A stretch of DNA of 64,000 nt from an uncultured Prevotellaceae bacterium (GCA_947165675.1 CAMVBJ010000012.1:1-64000); one strand, 5' to 3'. Shown: positions 45,760-55,328, counted from the stretch's first letter. Notes: generated by a model not told the origin, from the letters alone. Made by a program: numbers and translations.

Positions 45760-47016
45760 ATGGATCCTATTTATAATATAGGTGTAGCCACCTATCGCAA
45801 CGCCGTTAAGATCGCCGCAGTGCGTAACCCCAAGGCTAAATTGATGTTACGCGGACAGCGGCGCTGCTTCCGCACACTGCAACGCAAACTGGACCCCACT
45901 GGCGGCTACATCTGGATTCACGCCTCGTCGCTGGGCGAGTTTGAGCAGGGACGTCCACTTATCGAGAGAATCAAGCGTGATCGCCCCGATGCCCGCATCC
46001 TGTTGTCGTTTTTCTCACCGTCGGGCTACGAGGTGCGCAAGAACTTCAGCATGGTGGACACCGTGGTCTATCTGCCCTTTGACCTGCCTGCCAATGTGAA
46101 GAAATTCCTCGACATCGTTAAGCCATCAGTGGCCATCTTTGTCAAGTATGAATTCTGGGGCAACTACTTGAGCGCTCTCAAGCACCGGGGCATACCCACC
46201 TACATCATCTCGGCCATCTTCCGGCCCAAGCAGATCTTTTTCCGCCCCTGGGGCGGCATGTTCCGCAAGATGCTCAAGTGCTTCGACACACTGTTTGTCC
46301 AGAACGAACTGTCACGCGACCTGCTGGCAGGCATCGGAATTGACAACGTGGTGATTGCTGGCGACACCCGCTTTGACCGCGTAGCCGACGTGCGCGCCGC
46401 TGCACGCGAGTTCCCCCTCGTGGCCAAGTTTGTCGATAATGCCAAGTTCACGCTTGTCATGGGTAGTTCCTGGCCCCCAGACGAAGATATCGTCATCCCT
46501 TACTTCAATGCCCACCCTGACATGAAACTCATCATCGCGCCCCACGAGTTCGATCGCCACCGCCTGCATGTGCTCATGTCCAAGCTCTCACGCCCAGCCC
46601 GCTTCTACAGCGAGGCCACGACCAATAATGTTTCTAATGCCGACTGCCTGATTATCGATAGCTTCGGCTTGCTGTCATCTCTCTACCGTTATGGGCAGGC
46701 CGCCTATGTGGGAGGCGGTTTTGGGGCAGGCATCCACAACATCAACGAGGCCGCCGTGTACGGCATTCCCGTGATCTTTGGCCCCAAGCACCACAAGTTC
46801 CAAGAGGCCAGCGACCTCATCGCCCTTGATGGCGCCATGAGCATCCACGATGCCGACAGTTTCTCGGCAGCCATGGACCCCCTACTCGAGAACGAGCCCC
46901 TGCGGCTCAAGTGCGGCAAGACCGCCGGAGACTACATCCAGACCCACTTGGGCGGCACCCAACTCATCTATGACCACATCTTCAATACCCAATCCAGCCC
47001 ACAATCCGAACCCTGA
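45760..47016 (+). CDS. waaA: 3-deoxy-D-manno-octulosonic acid transferase
   Basis: Inner-membrane-associated GT30 enzyme of 418 residues that adds Kdo to lipid A precursor. The catalytic Glu lies in WIHASSLGEFEQGRPLIE, and the second-domain donor site in GGGFGAGIHNINEAAVYGIPVIFGPKHHKF. The N-terminal membrane anchor usual in E. coli is short here, as in other Bacteroidetes. The upstream neighbour is a putative outer-membrane protein. Confidence 0.95.
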   Translation: MDPIYNIGVATYRNAVKIAAVRNPKAKLMLRGQRRCFRTLQRKLDPTGGYIWIHASSLGEFEQGRPLIERIKRDRPDARILLSFFSPSGYEVRKNFSMVDTVVYLPFDLPANVKKFLDIVKPSVAIFVKYEFWGNYLSALKHRGIPTYIISAIFRPKQIFFRPWGGMFRKMLKCFDTLFVQNELSRDLLAGIGIDNVVIAGDTRFDRVADVRAAAREFPLVAKFVDNAKFTLVMGSSWPPDEDIVIPYFNAHPDMKLIIAPHEFDRHRLHVLMSKLSRPARFYSEATTNNVSNADCLIIDSFGLLSSLYRYGQAAYVGGGFGAGIHNINEAAVYGIPVIFGPKHHKFQEASDLIALDGAMSIHDADSFSAAMDPLLENEPLRLKCGKTAGDYIQTHLGGTQLIYDHIFNTQSSPQSEP

Positions 47017-47053
47017 TTGCTAATATACAATTTAAAAAAAAGTTGTAAAATCG

Positions 47054-47084
47054 TTGAATATTAGCGAGAAATGTTATACCTTTG
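47054..47084 (+). promoter_or_regulatory. Promoter of the DUF177-rpmF unit
   Basis: TTG (47054-47056), 20 bases, TACCTTTG (47077-47084). It lies 26 bases before the start at 47111. Confidence 0.75.
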
Positions 47085-47110
47085 TGGCGCTTTAACGAAA
47101 ATTTCAGGAG

Positions 47111-47656
47111 ATGGTAGATGCTTTGAAGTTGAGACTCAAGACGTTACCGTTTGGCACTCATACGGTTGAGTGTCATCTTGACGAGTCGTTTTTTGACCTT
47201 GACGAGCAGACCGAGGTGCGACGAGCTACCGTGGATGTCACGCTCAATGTGACCCGCAAGAGCGAGAGCACTTACCGCCTGGAGATCGCATGCGACGGCA
47301 CAGTGACCATACCCTGTGACCGATGCCTTGACGATCTGGATTTGCCGGTGGAAACGGACTACTGCCTGAACGTTGAGCAAATGGGCACCGAGCTTGACGA
47401 CACTGCCGACGAGCTCTTGATCGTGCCATCGGACTGGCGAGAGCTGGATGTCGCGCCCATCGTGCGCGACACCGTGTTGCTTGCCATACCGATGACGCAC
47501 TGTCATGAGAACGAAGACGACTGCAATGCCGACATGCTTGACTTGCTCGACAGTCATCGCGCCGAGGCCGTCCCCGACGATGCCGATGGCGACCCAAGTG
47601 AAACAACCGGCACCGACCCTAGGTGGGAGGTGCTTAAAAGATTGAAAGAACAATAA
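47111..47656 (+). CDS. YceD/DUF177 family protein
   Basis: Protein of 181 residues of the family usually encoded just before ribosomal protein L32 and linked to 23S rRNA metabolism in plants and bacteria. The conserved motif IPCDRCLDDLDLPVE is present. The C-terminal third is acidic and ends in DPRWEVLKRLKEQ, a normal family ending. rpmF follows after 21 bases. Confidence 0.9.
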   Translation: MVDALKLRLKTLPFGTHTVECHLDESFFDLDEQTEVRRATVDVTLNVTRKSESTYRLEIACDGTVTIPCDRCLDDLDLPVETDYCLNVEQMGTELDDTADELLIVPSDWRELDVAPIVRDTVLLAIPMTHCHENEDDCNADMLDLLDSHRAEAVPDDADGDPSETTGTDPRWEVLKRLKEQ

Positions 47657-47677
47657 CTTTTAAATAACAACAAGAAA

Positions 47678-47860
47678 ATGGCACATCCTAAAAGAAGACA
47701 GTCAAAGACTCGTACCGCTAAGCGCCGCACCCACGACGTGGCTGTGGCTCCGACCATCGCTCAGTGCAGTAACTGTGGTGCATGGCATGTTTATCACACC
47801 GTATGCCCCGAGTGCGGTTACTACCGTGGCAAGAACGTGATGAACAAGGAGGAAGCCTAA
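47678..47860 (+). CDS. rpmF: 50S ribosomal protein L32
   Basis: Ribosomal protein of 60 residues. The basic N-terminus (HPKRRQSKTRTAKRRTHD) and zinc ribbon CSNCGAWHVYHTVCPECGYY with all four cysteines are typical. It is encoded between the DUF177 gene and fabH, a conserved order that in many bacteria also includes plsX, which is absent here. Confidence 0.98.
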   Translation: MAHPKRRQSKTRTAKRRTHDVAVAPTIAQCSNCGAWHVYHTVCPECGYYRGKNVMNKEEA

Positions 47861-48037
47861 ATCGTACCGATGCCGTGGACACGGTTCTTGCCGCACGCGG
47901 CACACACGATTAGAGCAAACGAAATATCCTGAATGGGCTGAATCCACATGCTGGTGTTCATCCGCATTTGGGATATTGAATTTAACAGGCTTGCTTCAAT
48001 TTTATCTTAAAAAAGAATAGAAAACGCTTTCGAGCTT

Positions 48038-49021
48038 ATGCTGAACGCAAAGATCACAGGCATCGCGTCATTCCTCCCCGATGATGTGCTGGATAACGAG
48101 ATGCTTTCACAGATGGTGGATACTAACGACGAGTGGATCACCACACGAGTTGGAGTCAAGGAACGTCGCATTCTCAAGAAGCCCGTCGGCTCGTCCTATA
48201 TGGGCATTCAAGCCGTGAACAAGCTGCTTGAAGAGACCGGTGCCGACCGTGATGACATCGACTTGGTTATCTGCGCTACATCCAATCCCGATCACCGATT
48301 CCCCTCCACAGCATCAATAATTGCCCACGGCACTGGCATTGAGAAAAAGTGCTATGCCTATGACATTCAGGCTGCGTGCGCAGGATTCCTTGTGGCTCTA
48401 TACGACGCCACAGGCTACATCCGCTCGGGCATGTACAAGAAGATTATTGTGGTCGCCGCCGAGAAAATGTCGAGCATGACCAACTACAAGGACCGTGCAA
48501 CGTGTCCGCTCTTTGGCGACGCTGCCGCTGCCGTGCTTGTAGAGCCCACCGACGAACCCATCGGAGTCATGGACGCAATCTTCCATGTTGACGGTTCAGG
48601 ACTGGAGCACTTGGTTTATAAGGCAGGCGGTTCGGCTCTGCCAGCCAGTCACGAGACCATTGACGCTGACTTCCACTACGTTTATCAGGAAGGTCGCGCA
48701 GTCTATCGTCACGCCGTGATTGACATGCTCACATCGAGTAAAGAAGTGATGGCACGCAATAACCTCACCAACGATAGCATCCAGTGGTTTGTACCCCACC
48801 AGGCCAACCTACGCATCATTGAGGCCGTCGGCTCACGACTGAACATCGCTGAAGACAAAGTGCTCGTCAACATCCAGAAGCGTGGCAACACCAGCGCTGC
48901 CAGCATTCCCTTGTGCCTTGACGAGTACAAGCACCGCCTCAAGAAGGGCGATAAGATGGTTCTCACCGCCTTTGGCGCTGGTTTCACTTGGGGAGCTCTC
49001 TATCTCATCTGGTCGCTATAA
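48038..49021 (+). CDS. fabH: 3-oxoacyl-ACP synthase III
   Basis: Condensing enzyme of 327 residues that starts fatty acid synthesis by joining acetyl-CoA to malonyl-ACP. The Cys-His-Asn triad is visible: IQAACAGFLVAL, VPHQANLRIIEAV and KRGNTSAASIPL. The gap of 177 bases after rpmF holds no further gene or plain promoter. A hairpin terminator follows. Confidence 0.97.
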   Translation: MLNAKITGIASFLPDDVLDNEMLSQMVDTNDEWITTRVGVKERRILKKPVGSSYMGIQAVNKLLEETGADRDDIDLVICATSNPDHRFPSTASIIAHGTGIEKKCYAYDIQAACAGFLVALYDATGYIRSGMYKKIIVVAAEKMSSMTNYKDRATCPLFGDAAAAVLVEPTDEPIGVMDAIFHVDGSGLEHLVYKAGGSALPASHETIDADFHYVYQEGRAVYRHAVIDMLTSSKEVMARNNLTNDSIQWFVPHQANLRIIEAVGSRLNIAEDKVLVNIQKRGNTSAASIPLCLDEYKHRLKKGDKMVLTAFGAGFTWGALYLIWSL

Positions 49022-49040
49022 AGCGCACAGACACATCATT

Positions 49041-49082
49041 GAAGCATCACTACTCCCGTTAATGCCAGAGTAGCGATGCTTC
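49041..49082 (+). terminator. Terminator after fabH
   Basis: A 15-bp stem (GAAGCATCACTACTC / GAGTAGCGATGCTTC, one G-U pair) is followed by CTTGAATA. Confidence 0.8.
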
Positions 49083-49141
49083 CTTGAATAATAAAACTAA
49101 TTGCGACTAAAAGCTAATCACAAAACTAACAAGTAAACACA

Positions 49142-50023
49142 ATGCATCGAGCAGGATTTGTCAACATCGTGGGCAACCCCAATGTGGGGAAATCAACACT
49201 GAGCAACCGCCTGGTGGGCGAGCGCCTGTCCATCATCACCAGTAAGGCCCAGACCACACGCCACCGCATCATGGGCATCGTCAACGGTGATGATTACCAG
49301 ATTGTCTTCAGTGACACACCAGGTGTACTCAAGCCCAAGTTCCGCCTCCAGCAGAGTATGCTGGAATACTCCACCGGCGCACTCGTCGATGCCGATGTGC
49401 TTCTATATGTCACCGATGTCGTTGAGAGTCCGACCAAGAATCAAGACTTCCTCGACCGCGTGGCTCGTGAGAAGATACCCATTCTGCTCGTCATCAATAA
49501 GATTGACCTACTCAAGGGCAACGATGACCTGATACGCATTATTGACCAGTGGAAACAGCTCCTGCCCAGTGCCGAGGTGTTTCCCACCAGCGCGCTCGAG
49601 AACTTCAATGTCGATAACATCATGAAGCGCATCGTCGAGCTCTTACCCGAGAGCCCCCCTTACTTCGGCAAGGACGCCCTTACCGACCGCAGCAGTCGAT
49701 TCTTTGTCACCGAGATTGTCCGCGAGAAGATACTCCTCACCTATGACAAGGAAGTGCCTTATGCCACCCAAGTCATCGTCGAGAAGTTTGACGAGAGTGA
49801 CACTGCCATCCACATCATGGCTGTCATCTATGTCGAGCGCGATAGCCAGAAAGGGATCATCATCGGTCACCAGGGCAAGATGCTCAAGCGTGTGGGCACC
49901 GAGGCTCGCAAGGACATCGAAAAATTCTTTGAGAAGAAAGTTTTCCTTGAACTGTATGTCAAGGTAGAAAAGGACTGGCGTAACCAGGAGAACAAGCTGC
50001 GCGCCTTTGGTTACATCGAGTGA
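49142..50023 (+). CDS. era: GTPase Era
   Basis: Ribosome assembly GTPase of 293 residues acting on the 30S subunit. G-motifs: [12 protein letters not shown] (G1), DTPG (G3), NKIDLL (G4). The C-terminal KH domain includes GIIIGHQGKMLKRVGTEARKDI. der follows after 42 bases; the two ribosome-assembly GTPases probably share a transcript. Confidence 0.97.
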   Translation: MHRAGFVNIVGNPNVGKSTLSNRLVGERLSIITSKAQTTRHRIMGIVNGDDYQIVFSDTPGVLKPKFRLQQSMLEYSTGALVDADVLLYVTDVVESPTKNQDFLDRVAREKIPILLVINKIDLLKGNDDLIRIIDQWKQLLPSAEVFPTSALENFNVDNIMKRIVELLPESPPYFGKDALTDRSSRFFVTEIVREKILLTYDKEVPYATQVIVEKFDESDTAIHIMAVIYVERDSQKGIIIGHQGKMLKRVGTEARKDIEKFFEKKVFLELYVKVEKDWRNQENKLRAFGYIE

Positions 50024-50065
50024 ATTAAGAATTTAAAACTAACAATTTAAACTAACAAGTTATAT

Positions 50066-51379
50066 ATGGGACGTTTAGTAGCAATCGTGGGTAGGCCCAA
50101 CGTAGGCAAGTCAACACTGTTCAACCGCTTGACTCAAACTCGTGCAGCCATTGTTAATGACACCAGTGGCACCACACGCGACCGCCAGTACGGCAAGATG
50201 GAATGGAACGGCATGGAAATGTCGGTCGTCGATACCGGTGGATGGGTCGTCAACAGCGAGGACATCTTTGAGGAAGAAATCAACAAGCAGGTGCACCTGG
50301 CCATCGACGAGGCCGATGTCATCCTCTTTGTCGTGGATATCAAGAACGGTATCACTGACCTTGACGACCACGTGGCCGACATCCTGCGTCGCACTTCCAA
50401 GCCCGTTATCGTCGTGGCCAACAAGGACGACAACAACCAGAGCATGTATGCCGAAGCCGAGTTCTACGCCCTGGGCTTGGGACAACCCTTCTCGATATCG
50501 GCTGCCAATGGCAACGGCACTGGCGACCTGCTTGACGAGGTGGTCAAGAAGATGCCATCCAAGGCCGAGGAGAGCATCGAGGAGGACCTGCCACGATTTG
50601 CCATCGTGGGCAGGCCCAATGCGGGCAAGTCCTCACTCGTCAACTCACTGATGGACGAGCAGCGCAACATCGTCACCGACATCGCTGGCACCACCCGTGA
50701 CAGTATTTACTCGCGCTACAACAAGTTCGGCTTTGACTTCTACCTTGTCGATACAGCCGGCATTCGCAAGAAGAACAAGGTCAACGAGGATATCGAGTAC
50801 TACTCGGTGCTGCGCTCCATCCGTGCCATCGAGAACAGCGACGTGTGCATCCTGCTCATCGACGCCACTCGTGGCATCGAGTCCCAGGACGTCAACATCT
50901 TCTCCATTATCCAGAAGAACCGCAAGGGGCTTGTCGTCCTCGTCAACAAATGGGACGCCGCCGAGAACAAGACCCAGCAGGCAATCGACCACTTCGAGGC
51001 GACCATCCGCGAACGCTTTGCACCGTTCACCGACTTCCCCATCATCTTTGGCTCAGCATTGACAAAGCAACGCATCCACAAGGTGCTCCAGACATCGATT
51101 GACGTCTATAACAACCGTCGCACCACGATTCCCACCTCGCAACTCAACAACCTGCTGCAAGCCGACATCCAGGCCTTCCCACCACCTGCCGTCAAGGGCA
51201 AATATGTCAAGATCAAGTACATCACGATGCTCAAGGGCGCCCATGTGCCCACATTCATCTTCTTCTGCAATCTGCCGCAGTGGATCAAGGATCCCTACAA
51301 GCGCTACCTGGAGAACAAGATACGCGAGCACTGGAACCTGCACGGCACGGTAATCAACCTGTTCTTCCGCGAGAAGTAA
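50066..51379 (+). CDS. der: GTPase Der (EngA)
   Basis: Tandem-GTPase ribosome assembly factor of 437 residues for the 50S subunit. The first G domain has [17 protein letters not shown] and NKDD; the second has [20 protein letters not shown] and NKWD. The C-terminal KH-like domain (about 350-437) includes [21 protein letters not shown]. Length and order are standard. Confidence 0.97.
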   Translation: MGRLVAIVGRPNVGKSTLFNRLTQTRAAIVNDTSGTTRDRQYGKMEWNGMEMSVVDTGGWVVNSEDIFEEEINKQVHLAIDEADVILFVVDIKNGITDLDDHVADILRRTSKPVIVVANKDDNNQSMYAEAEFYALGLGQPFSISAANGNGTGDLLDEVVKKMPSKAEESIEEDLPRFAIVGRPNAGKSSLVNSLMDEQRNIVTDIAGTTRDSIYSRYNKFGFDFYLVDTAGIRKKNKVNEDIEYYSVLRSIRAIENSDVCILLIDATRGIESQDVNIFSIIQKNRKGLVVLVNKWDAAENKTQQAIDHFEATIRERFAPFTDFPIIFGSALTKQRIHKVLQTSIDVYNNRRTTIPTSQLNNLLQADIQAFPPPAVKGKYVKIKYITMLKGAHVPTFIFFCNLPQWIKDPYKRYLENKIREHWNLHGTVINLFFREK

Positions 51380-51421
51380 ACAAGTACAATCACGTCTCAT
51401 GCGACGTCTCCACTACCAATC

Positions 51422-51458
51422 TTCTGCGTGATAACCCGTTCCAGATATTCACGCAGAA
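51422..51458. terminator. Hairpin after der
   Basis: A perfect 10-bp stem (TTCTGCGTGA / TCACGCAGAA) followed by AAAATTCCG, so no clear T-run on +. It may end the era-der transcript. Confidence 0.5.
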
Positions 51459-51496
51459 AAATTCCGAATTTTTATGCTGAAATTTTAGCTAAAAGT

Positions 51497-51528
51497 TTTG
51501 GCTGATCACAAAGATTGTATTACCTTTG
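51497..51528 (+). promoter_or_regulatory. Promoter without an obvious gene
   Basis: TTTG (51497-51500), 20 bases, TACCTTTG (51521-51528) is a complete promoter. The next gene starts at 51767 and has its own -7 box at 51727. Between them lies a 200-base AT-rich stretch with no credible ORF. Confidence 0.6.
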
Positions 51529-51726
51529 CAGTGGAAATTAATAGGCTGATATATTGAAATCTGCTACTAAATTACAAAAAGGGCAACAAACAACAAGAAC
51601 ATATATACTTGAATTTTGGTTATGAAGATGGTGTGCTTTTGTGAAAAAGTGCACTTTCGCTTTTTTATACCCCCATCTTCCTTAAAAAACCATTGTATGA
51701 AAACTATAAAAACGAAAACTATTTCG

Positions 51727-51734
51727 TACCTTTG
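51727..51734 (+). promoter_or_regulatory. Promoter -7 box for the coiled-coil protein gene
   Basis: TACCTTTG, 32 bases before ATG 51767. Confidence 0.7.
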
Positions 51735-51766
51735 CCAACAAATAGATTACCAAACGACCCAACATT

Positions 51767-52471
51767 ATGAGCAAATTCAGATTCCTGGTCATCTCTATGA
51801 CCGTCATGATTGCCGCTGCCATGACACCTGCTGCCGTGGCTCAGCAGGCTACCCAGAATGTGCAACAACTCGAGCGGGACATCGAGATGCACGAGAAGAA
51901 CATCAAGCAAAATGAAGACTCTATTAAGAGTCTTGAGGACCGCATTGAAAACCTCAAGTCCCAGATCAAGGAACTCGAGTCACAGAAGAAAGCCCTTGAG
52001 AAAGATGTCAAGAACGAGACCAAGATGCGCCGTGACAAGTTTACACTGAGAGACGAACTGGTCTATGACGAGGAGATTGCCGATGTCCTCTACAATCCCT
52101 ACAATAAGGGCGACGTCGATGAAGCACTCGACAGCTTCGAGGGCATGGAAACCAAGGAGGTCATCAAGAAGAAAGAACTGGTGGAGAAGTACGGCGAGTA
52201 CACCAAGGACCTCAAAGACTTCATGGAGAAGATGAAAAATCAGTTGACAGCCAACAAGTGGAAATACCTCTCATCGACCACCGACCTGTACAAGAAGTTT
52301 GAAAAAGGCCTCAAGGGCACCAAGTACTGGAAAGTCTATAACAAGAAAGAGAAAAACGAGAGTATTGACTATCTGGACCGCATCGTTGACAAGATCATGC
52401 TCTTCAAGAATGAAGGCCTCAAGAGCGAAAGCCAGTTCAACCAAATCCTCAACATGCTCTACGCCAACTAA
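51767..52471 (+). CDS. Exported coiled-coil protein
   Basis: Protein of 234 residues. The signal peptide ends near AVAQQ (residue 26). Residues about 30-85 form a long heptad coiled coil (LERDIEMHEKNIKQNEDSIKSL and on). The rest is helical and lysine-rich (KKKELVEKYGEYTKDLKDFMEKMK). No family is recognised. It probably resides in the periplasm. The gene is single, between its promoter and a hairpin. Confidence 0.75.
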   Translation: MSKFRFLVISMTVMIAAAMTPAAVAQQATQNVQQLERDIEMHEKNIKQNEDSIKSLEDRIENLKSQIKELESQKKALEKDVKNETKMRRDKFTLRDELVYDEEIADVLYNPYNKGDVDEALDSFEGMETKEVIKKKELVEKYGEYTKDLKDFMEKMKNQLTANKWKYLSSTTDLYKKFEKGLKGTKYWKVYNKKEKNESIDYLDRIVDKIMLFKNEGLKSESQFNQILNMLYAN

Positions 52472-52496
52472 CCCCCAGGCTAAATCGTCACCATCA

Positions 52497-52553
52497 ATTA
52501 CGCGGATTAAACCAATCGGCACCCTCATGGCCCTTGCGTTTAATCCGCGTAAT
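52497..52553 (+). terminator. Hairpin after the coiled-coil gene
   Basis: A perfect 16-bp inverted repeat (ATTACGCGGATTAAAC and its complement) with a 25-base loop. It closes the housekeeping region just before the restriction locus. Confidence 0.65.
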
Positions 52554-52614
52554 GGATATTAAACTCATGCCATGAAACGAAATTTACCGCATTTTCATGT
52601 GTTTTCCTGAAAAT

Positions 52615-52635
52615 GTTCGTCCGTTCGTTCGTCCG
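52615..52635. repeat. Left tetramer repeat of the restriction island
   Basis: Tandem GTTC/GTCC tetramers. Bases 52615-52633 are the exact inverse complement of 61567-61585, so the two form a 19-bp inverted repeat around the whole restriction locus. The repeat also covers the -33 position of the hsdM promoter. Confidence 0.8.
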
Positions 52636-52652
52636 TTTTGGAAGATATTACC

Positions 52653-52660
52653 TATCTTTG
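52653..52660 (+). promoter_or_regulatory. Promoter -7 box for hsdM
   Basis: TATCTTTG, 27 bases before the hsdM start. The matching -33 position (about 52628-52632) falls in the tetramer repeat and reads TTCG instead of TTTG. Confidence 0.65.
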
Positions 52661-52686
52661 TGGTTCAATGAAAGAACACCAAGCCA

Positions 52687-54183
52687 ATGATTACAGGAGA
52701 GATTAAAAACCGTATAGACAGCATTTGGGACACCTTTTGGACCGGTGGCATCACCAATTCCATCACCATTCTCGAGCAGATGACCTATCTGTTCTTTATG
52801 AAGATGCTCGACGATGCTCAGCGCACCAAGGAGGCCAATGCCAACGCGATGGGAGTGGCGGTGTCCGAGCCGACCATCGGCTATGGAGCATGGCACAACC
52901 CCGAGACCGACCGCAACGTCCCCTACGAAGACCTGCGGTGGAGCACATTCAAGCACTATGACCCCGAGACGATGTACCGCATCGTCAGCAAGGACGTGTT
53001 TGTGTTCATCAAGAACCTGAGCAGCGGCAAGGAGTCGGCCTACAGCCGTTTCATGGAGAATGCGACCTTCCTGATTCAAAGCCCCCGCACCCTCACCAAG
53101 ATTGTCGAGGGCATTGACCACCTTGACATGAACAACCGTGACACGATGGGCGACGTCTATGAGTATGTGCTCAGCAAGATGGCGGCTTCGGGCAACAACG
53201 GCCAGTTCCGCACGCCCCGACACATCATCCGTATGATGGTTGAAATTATGCAGCCCTCCTTGAAGGACACCATCTGTGACCCTGCTATGGGCAGTGCAGG
53301 CTTTATCGTCGAGAGTGCCAAGTATGTGCGTGAGCATTACAAGTCTGAACTGTTGAAGAAGGAGAATGCCCACCACTACAAGAATGAGATGCTGCACGGC
53401 TTCGACACCGATTTCACCATGCTGCGCATCGGAGCGATGAACCTGATGCTGCATGGTGTCGATAATCCTGACATCCAGTACCGGGACAGCCTCTCGACCG
53501 ACAACACCGACGAGAACCGCTACACCCTTTGCCTGGCCAATCCTCCTTTCACAGGAAGTCTCGACAACGAGGCGGTGAGCAAGTCCCTGCTTGCCATCAC
53601 CAAGACCAAGAAAACAGAGTTGCTGTTCGTCAGTCTGTTCATCCGTATGCTGCAGATGGGTGGCCGTTGCGCCTCTATCGTTCCTGACGGCGTATTGTTC
53701 GGCAACAGCACGGCTCACAAGGCCTTGAGGCGGGAACTGATCGACAACCAACGGCTGCAAGCGGTGATTTCGATGCCTTCGGGCGTGTTCCAGCCCTATT
53801 CGGGAGTTTCCACGGCAGTCCTCGTGTTCACCAAGACCAATGCGGGCGGCACGGATAAGGTATGGTTCTACGACATGAAGGCCGATGGCTATACACTTGA
53901 CCAAAAGCGTACAGAGTGCCCCGAGAATGACATTCCCGACGTCATCGCCCGCTTCAAGAACATGGATGCCGAGGCAACAAGGACCCGCAAGGACCAATCC
54001 TTCCTTGTTCCTGTCGAGGAAATCCGCGACAACGACTACGACCTCAGCATCAACAAATACAAGGAAGTGGAGCGTGTCAAGGTCGAATACGAAGCCCCCG
54101 AAGTCATCTTCGGCAAGATAACCTCCCTGCAACAGGACATCAACAACGCCATGGCGGAGTTCAGGGAGAAGTTTCTATCATAA
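52687..54183 (+). CDS. hsdM: Type I restriction-modification DNA methyltransferase subunit
   Basis: N6-adenine methyltransferase subunit of 498 residues. The HsdM N-terminal helical domain (about 1-130) is followed by the catalytic domain with SAM motif DPAMGSAGFIVE and catalytic NPPF (CLANPPFTGSL). The C-terminal helix region would join HsdS. It is the first gene of the locus. Its stop codon overlaps the start of the HUH protein gene (TAATG), and its usual partner hsdS is displaced by 3 kb. Confidence 0.96.
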   Translation: MITGEIKNRIDSIWDTFWTGGITNSITILEQMTYLFFMKMLDDAQRTKEANANAMGVAVSEPTIGYGAWHNPETDRNVPYEDLRWSTFKHYDPETMYRIVSKDVFVFIKNLSSGKESAYSRFMENATFLIQSPRTLTKIVEGIDHLDMNNRDTMGDVYEYVLSKMAASGNNGQFRTPRHIIRMMVEIMQPSLKDTICDPAMGSAGFIVESAKYVREHYKSELLKKENAHHYKNEMLHGFDTDFTMLRIGAMNLMLHGVDNPDIQYRDSLSTDNTDENRYTLCLANPPFTGSLDNEAVSKSLLAITKTKKTELLFVSLFIRMLQMGGRCASIVPDGVLFGNSTAHKALRRELIDNQRLQAVISMPSGVFQPYSGVSTAVLVFTKTNAGGTDKVWFYDMKADGYTLDQKRTECPENDIPDVIARFKNMDAEATRTRKDQSFLVPVEEIRDNDYDLSINKYKEVERVKVEYEAPEVIFGKITSLQQDINNAMAEFREKFLS

Positions 54184-55328
54184 TGATACAGGCATCTTAT
54201 CGCCCTCGCAACCCGGGCCACGATTACTACGGCCGGGGCACCTACCTCATCACGCTGGTAGTGAGCGAGAGGGCGCCGTTGCTTGGACGGCTGGGCAATG
54301 ATGTCAAGCACCCCCATGTCGCCCTGTCACCGCTGGGTGAAGTGGTGAAGCAGACGTGGGAGACCATTCCCGAGAAACAGGTGTCCCATGGCAACCGTGT
54401 GGCAGTGCATGCCTGCGTGTGCATGCCCGACCATTTCCATGGCGTGCTCGAGGTGCTGGAGCCCATGCAGTGGAGCCTGGGCGACATCATGCAGGCCTTC
54501 AAGGCGGCATGCACCAGCCACTGGCAGCGGCAACACGGCTACGGCCCCTCCATCAACCGCCCGATATCGGTCGATTGCAGCAGCCAGCAAGTGCCGGCAT
54601 GGCTGCGCGAGAAGGCCCGCCTCCACGACAACGAGGGCGCGCTCATCCGCGCCATGTCCAAGCGGCAGCGACAGGAGTACTACACGCTGGTGGGCAGGGA
54701 GCAGCGACCGCTATTCGACGAGAATTACGATGATACGGTGTGCCTCGACCAGCGCCACCGCCAGGCCATGATCGCCTACGTCCACGATAACCCGCGGCGC
54801 GCCATTTTGCGGAGGGCCTTGCCACAGTTGATGCAGCGCACCCTGCATGTACAGATTGGGGGGCGCGACTATGGCACCTTCGGCAACCTCTTCTTGTTGC
54901 GATGGGCCAATAAGGTGCAGGTGCAATGCCACCGCCTGCATCCCGCCAGCAGGGAGCCCTACGAGACCACGGCCGACTATGCCCGGCAGCATCAACAATG
55001 GGTCGATGCCATCATGCGTGGTGCTACCGTGATGGTCACCCCCGGCATCTCTCGTGGCGAACTGATGATGAAAAACGAATGCCTCAAGAACGGTTATCCG
55101 CTCATCCATATCCAGAAAGAACCCATCACCGACTATTGGAAACCCGAACGAACGCGATTTGAGGCCTGCGCCAACGGCAGCCTGCTCATTCTCGCTCCAT
55201 GGGGCCTCGATGCGATGGCAGCGGTTAACGGCGTGCCTGCCGACACCGACTACAGCCGTTTCCACAACATGAACCATCTTGCCGCCGAGATATGCACATT
55301 CAACGGCAAGGCCACAATCCTGAGATAA
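54183..55328 (+). CDS. Y1/HUH transposase-like protein with C-terminal Rossmann-like extension
   Basis: Protein of 381 residues. The N-terminal half is a Y1_Tnp (IS200/RAYT-type) domain: strand TYLITLVVSERAPLLG, the HUH motif in MPDHFHGVLE (His84, His86), and a candidate nucleophile Tyr182 in DENYDD followed by AYVHDNPRRA. The domain joins and cleaves single-stranded DNA. Residues about 275-381 are an extra module (VMVTPGISRGELMMKN, YPLIHIQ, SLLILAPWGL) whose strand-loop-helix pattern recalls SLOG/DprA-like folds; this is inference. It starts on the last base of the hsdM stop codon and must be translationally coupled. No IS ends directly flank it, so it looks like a domesticated RAYT-like gene. 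Confidence 0.85.
   Translation: MIQASYRPRNPGHDYYGRGTYLITLVVSERAPLLGRLGNDVKHPHVALSPLGEVVKQTWETIPEKQVSHGNRVAVHACVCMPDHFHGVLEVLEPMQWSLGDIMQAFKAACTSHWQRQHGYGPSINRPISVDCSSQQVPAWLREKARLHDNEGALIRAMSKRQRQEYYTLVGREQRPLFDENYDDTVCLDQRHRQAMIAYVHDNPRRAILRRALPQLMQRTLHVQIGGRDYGTFGNLFLLRWANKVQVQCHRLHPASREPYETTADYARQHQQWVDAIMRGATVMVTPGISRGELMMKNECLKNGYPLIHIQKEPITDYWKPERTRFEACANGSLLILAPWGLDAMAAVNGVPADTDYSRFHNMNHLAAEICTFNGKATILR

Noticed and set aside
51616-51915. Plus-strand frame of 99 codons upstream of the coiled-coil gene
   Set aside because: It runs over the promoter and into the signal-peptide region of the real gene in another frame, and its Cys/His-rich translation is typical of noise.
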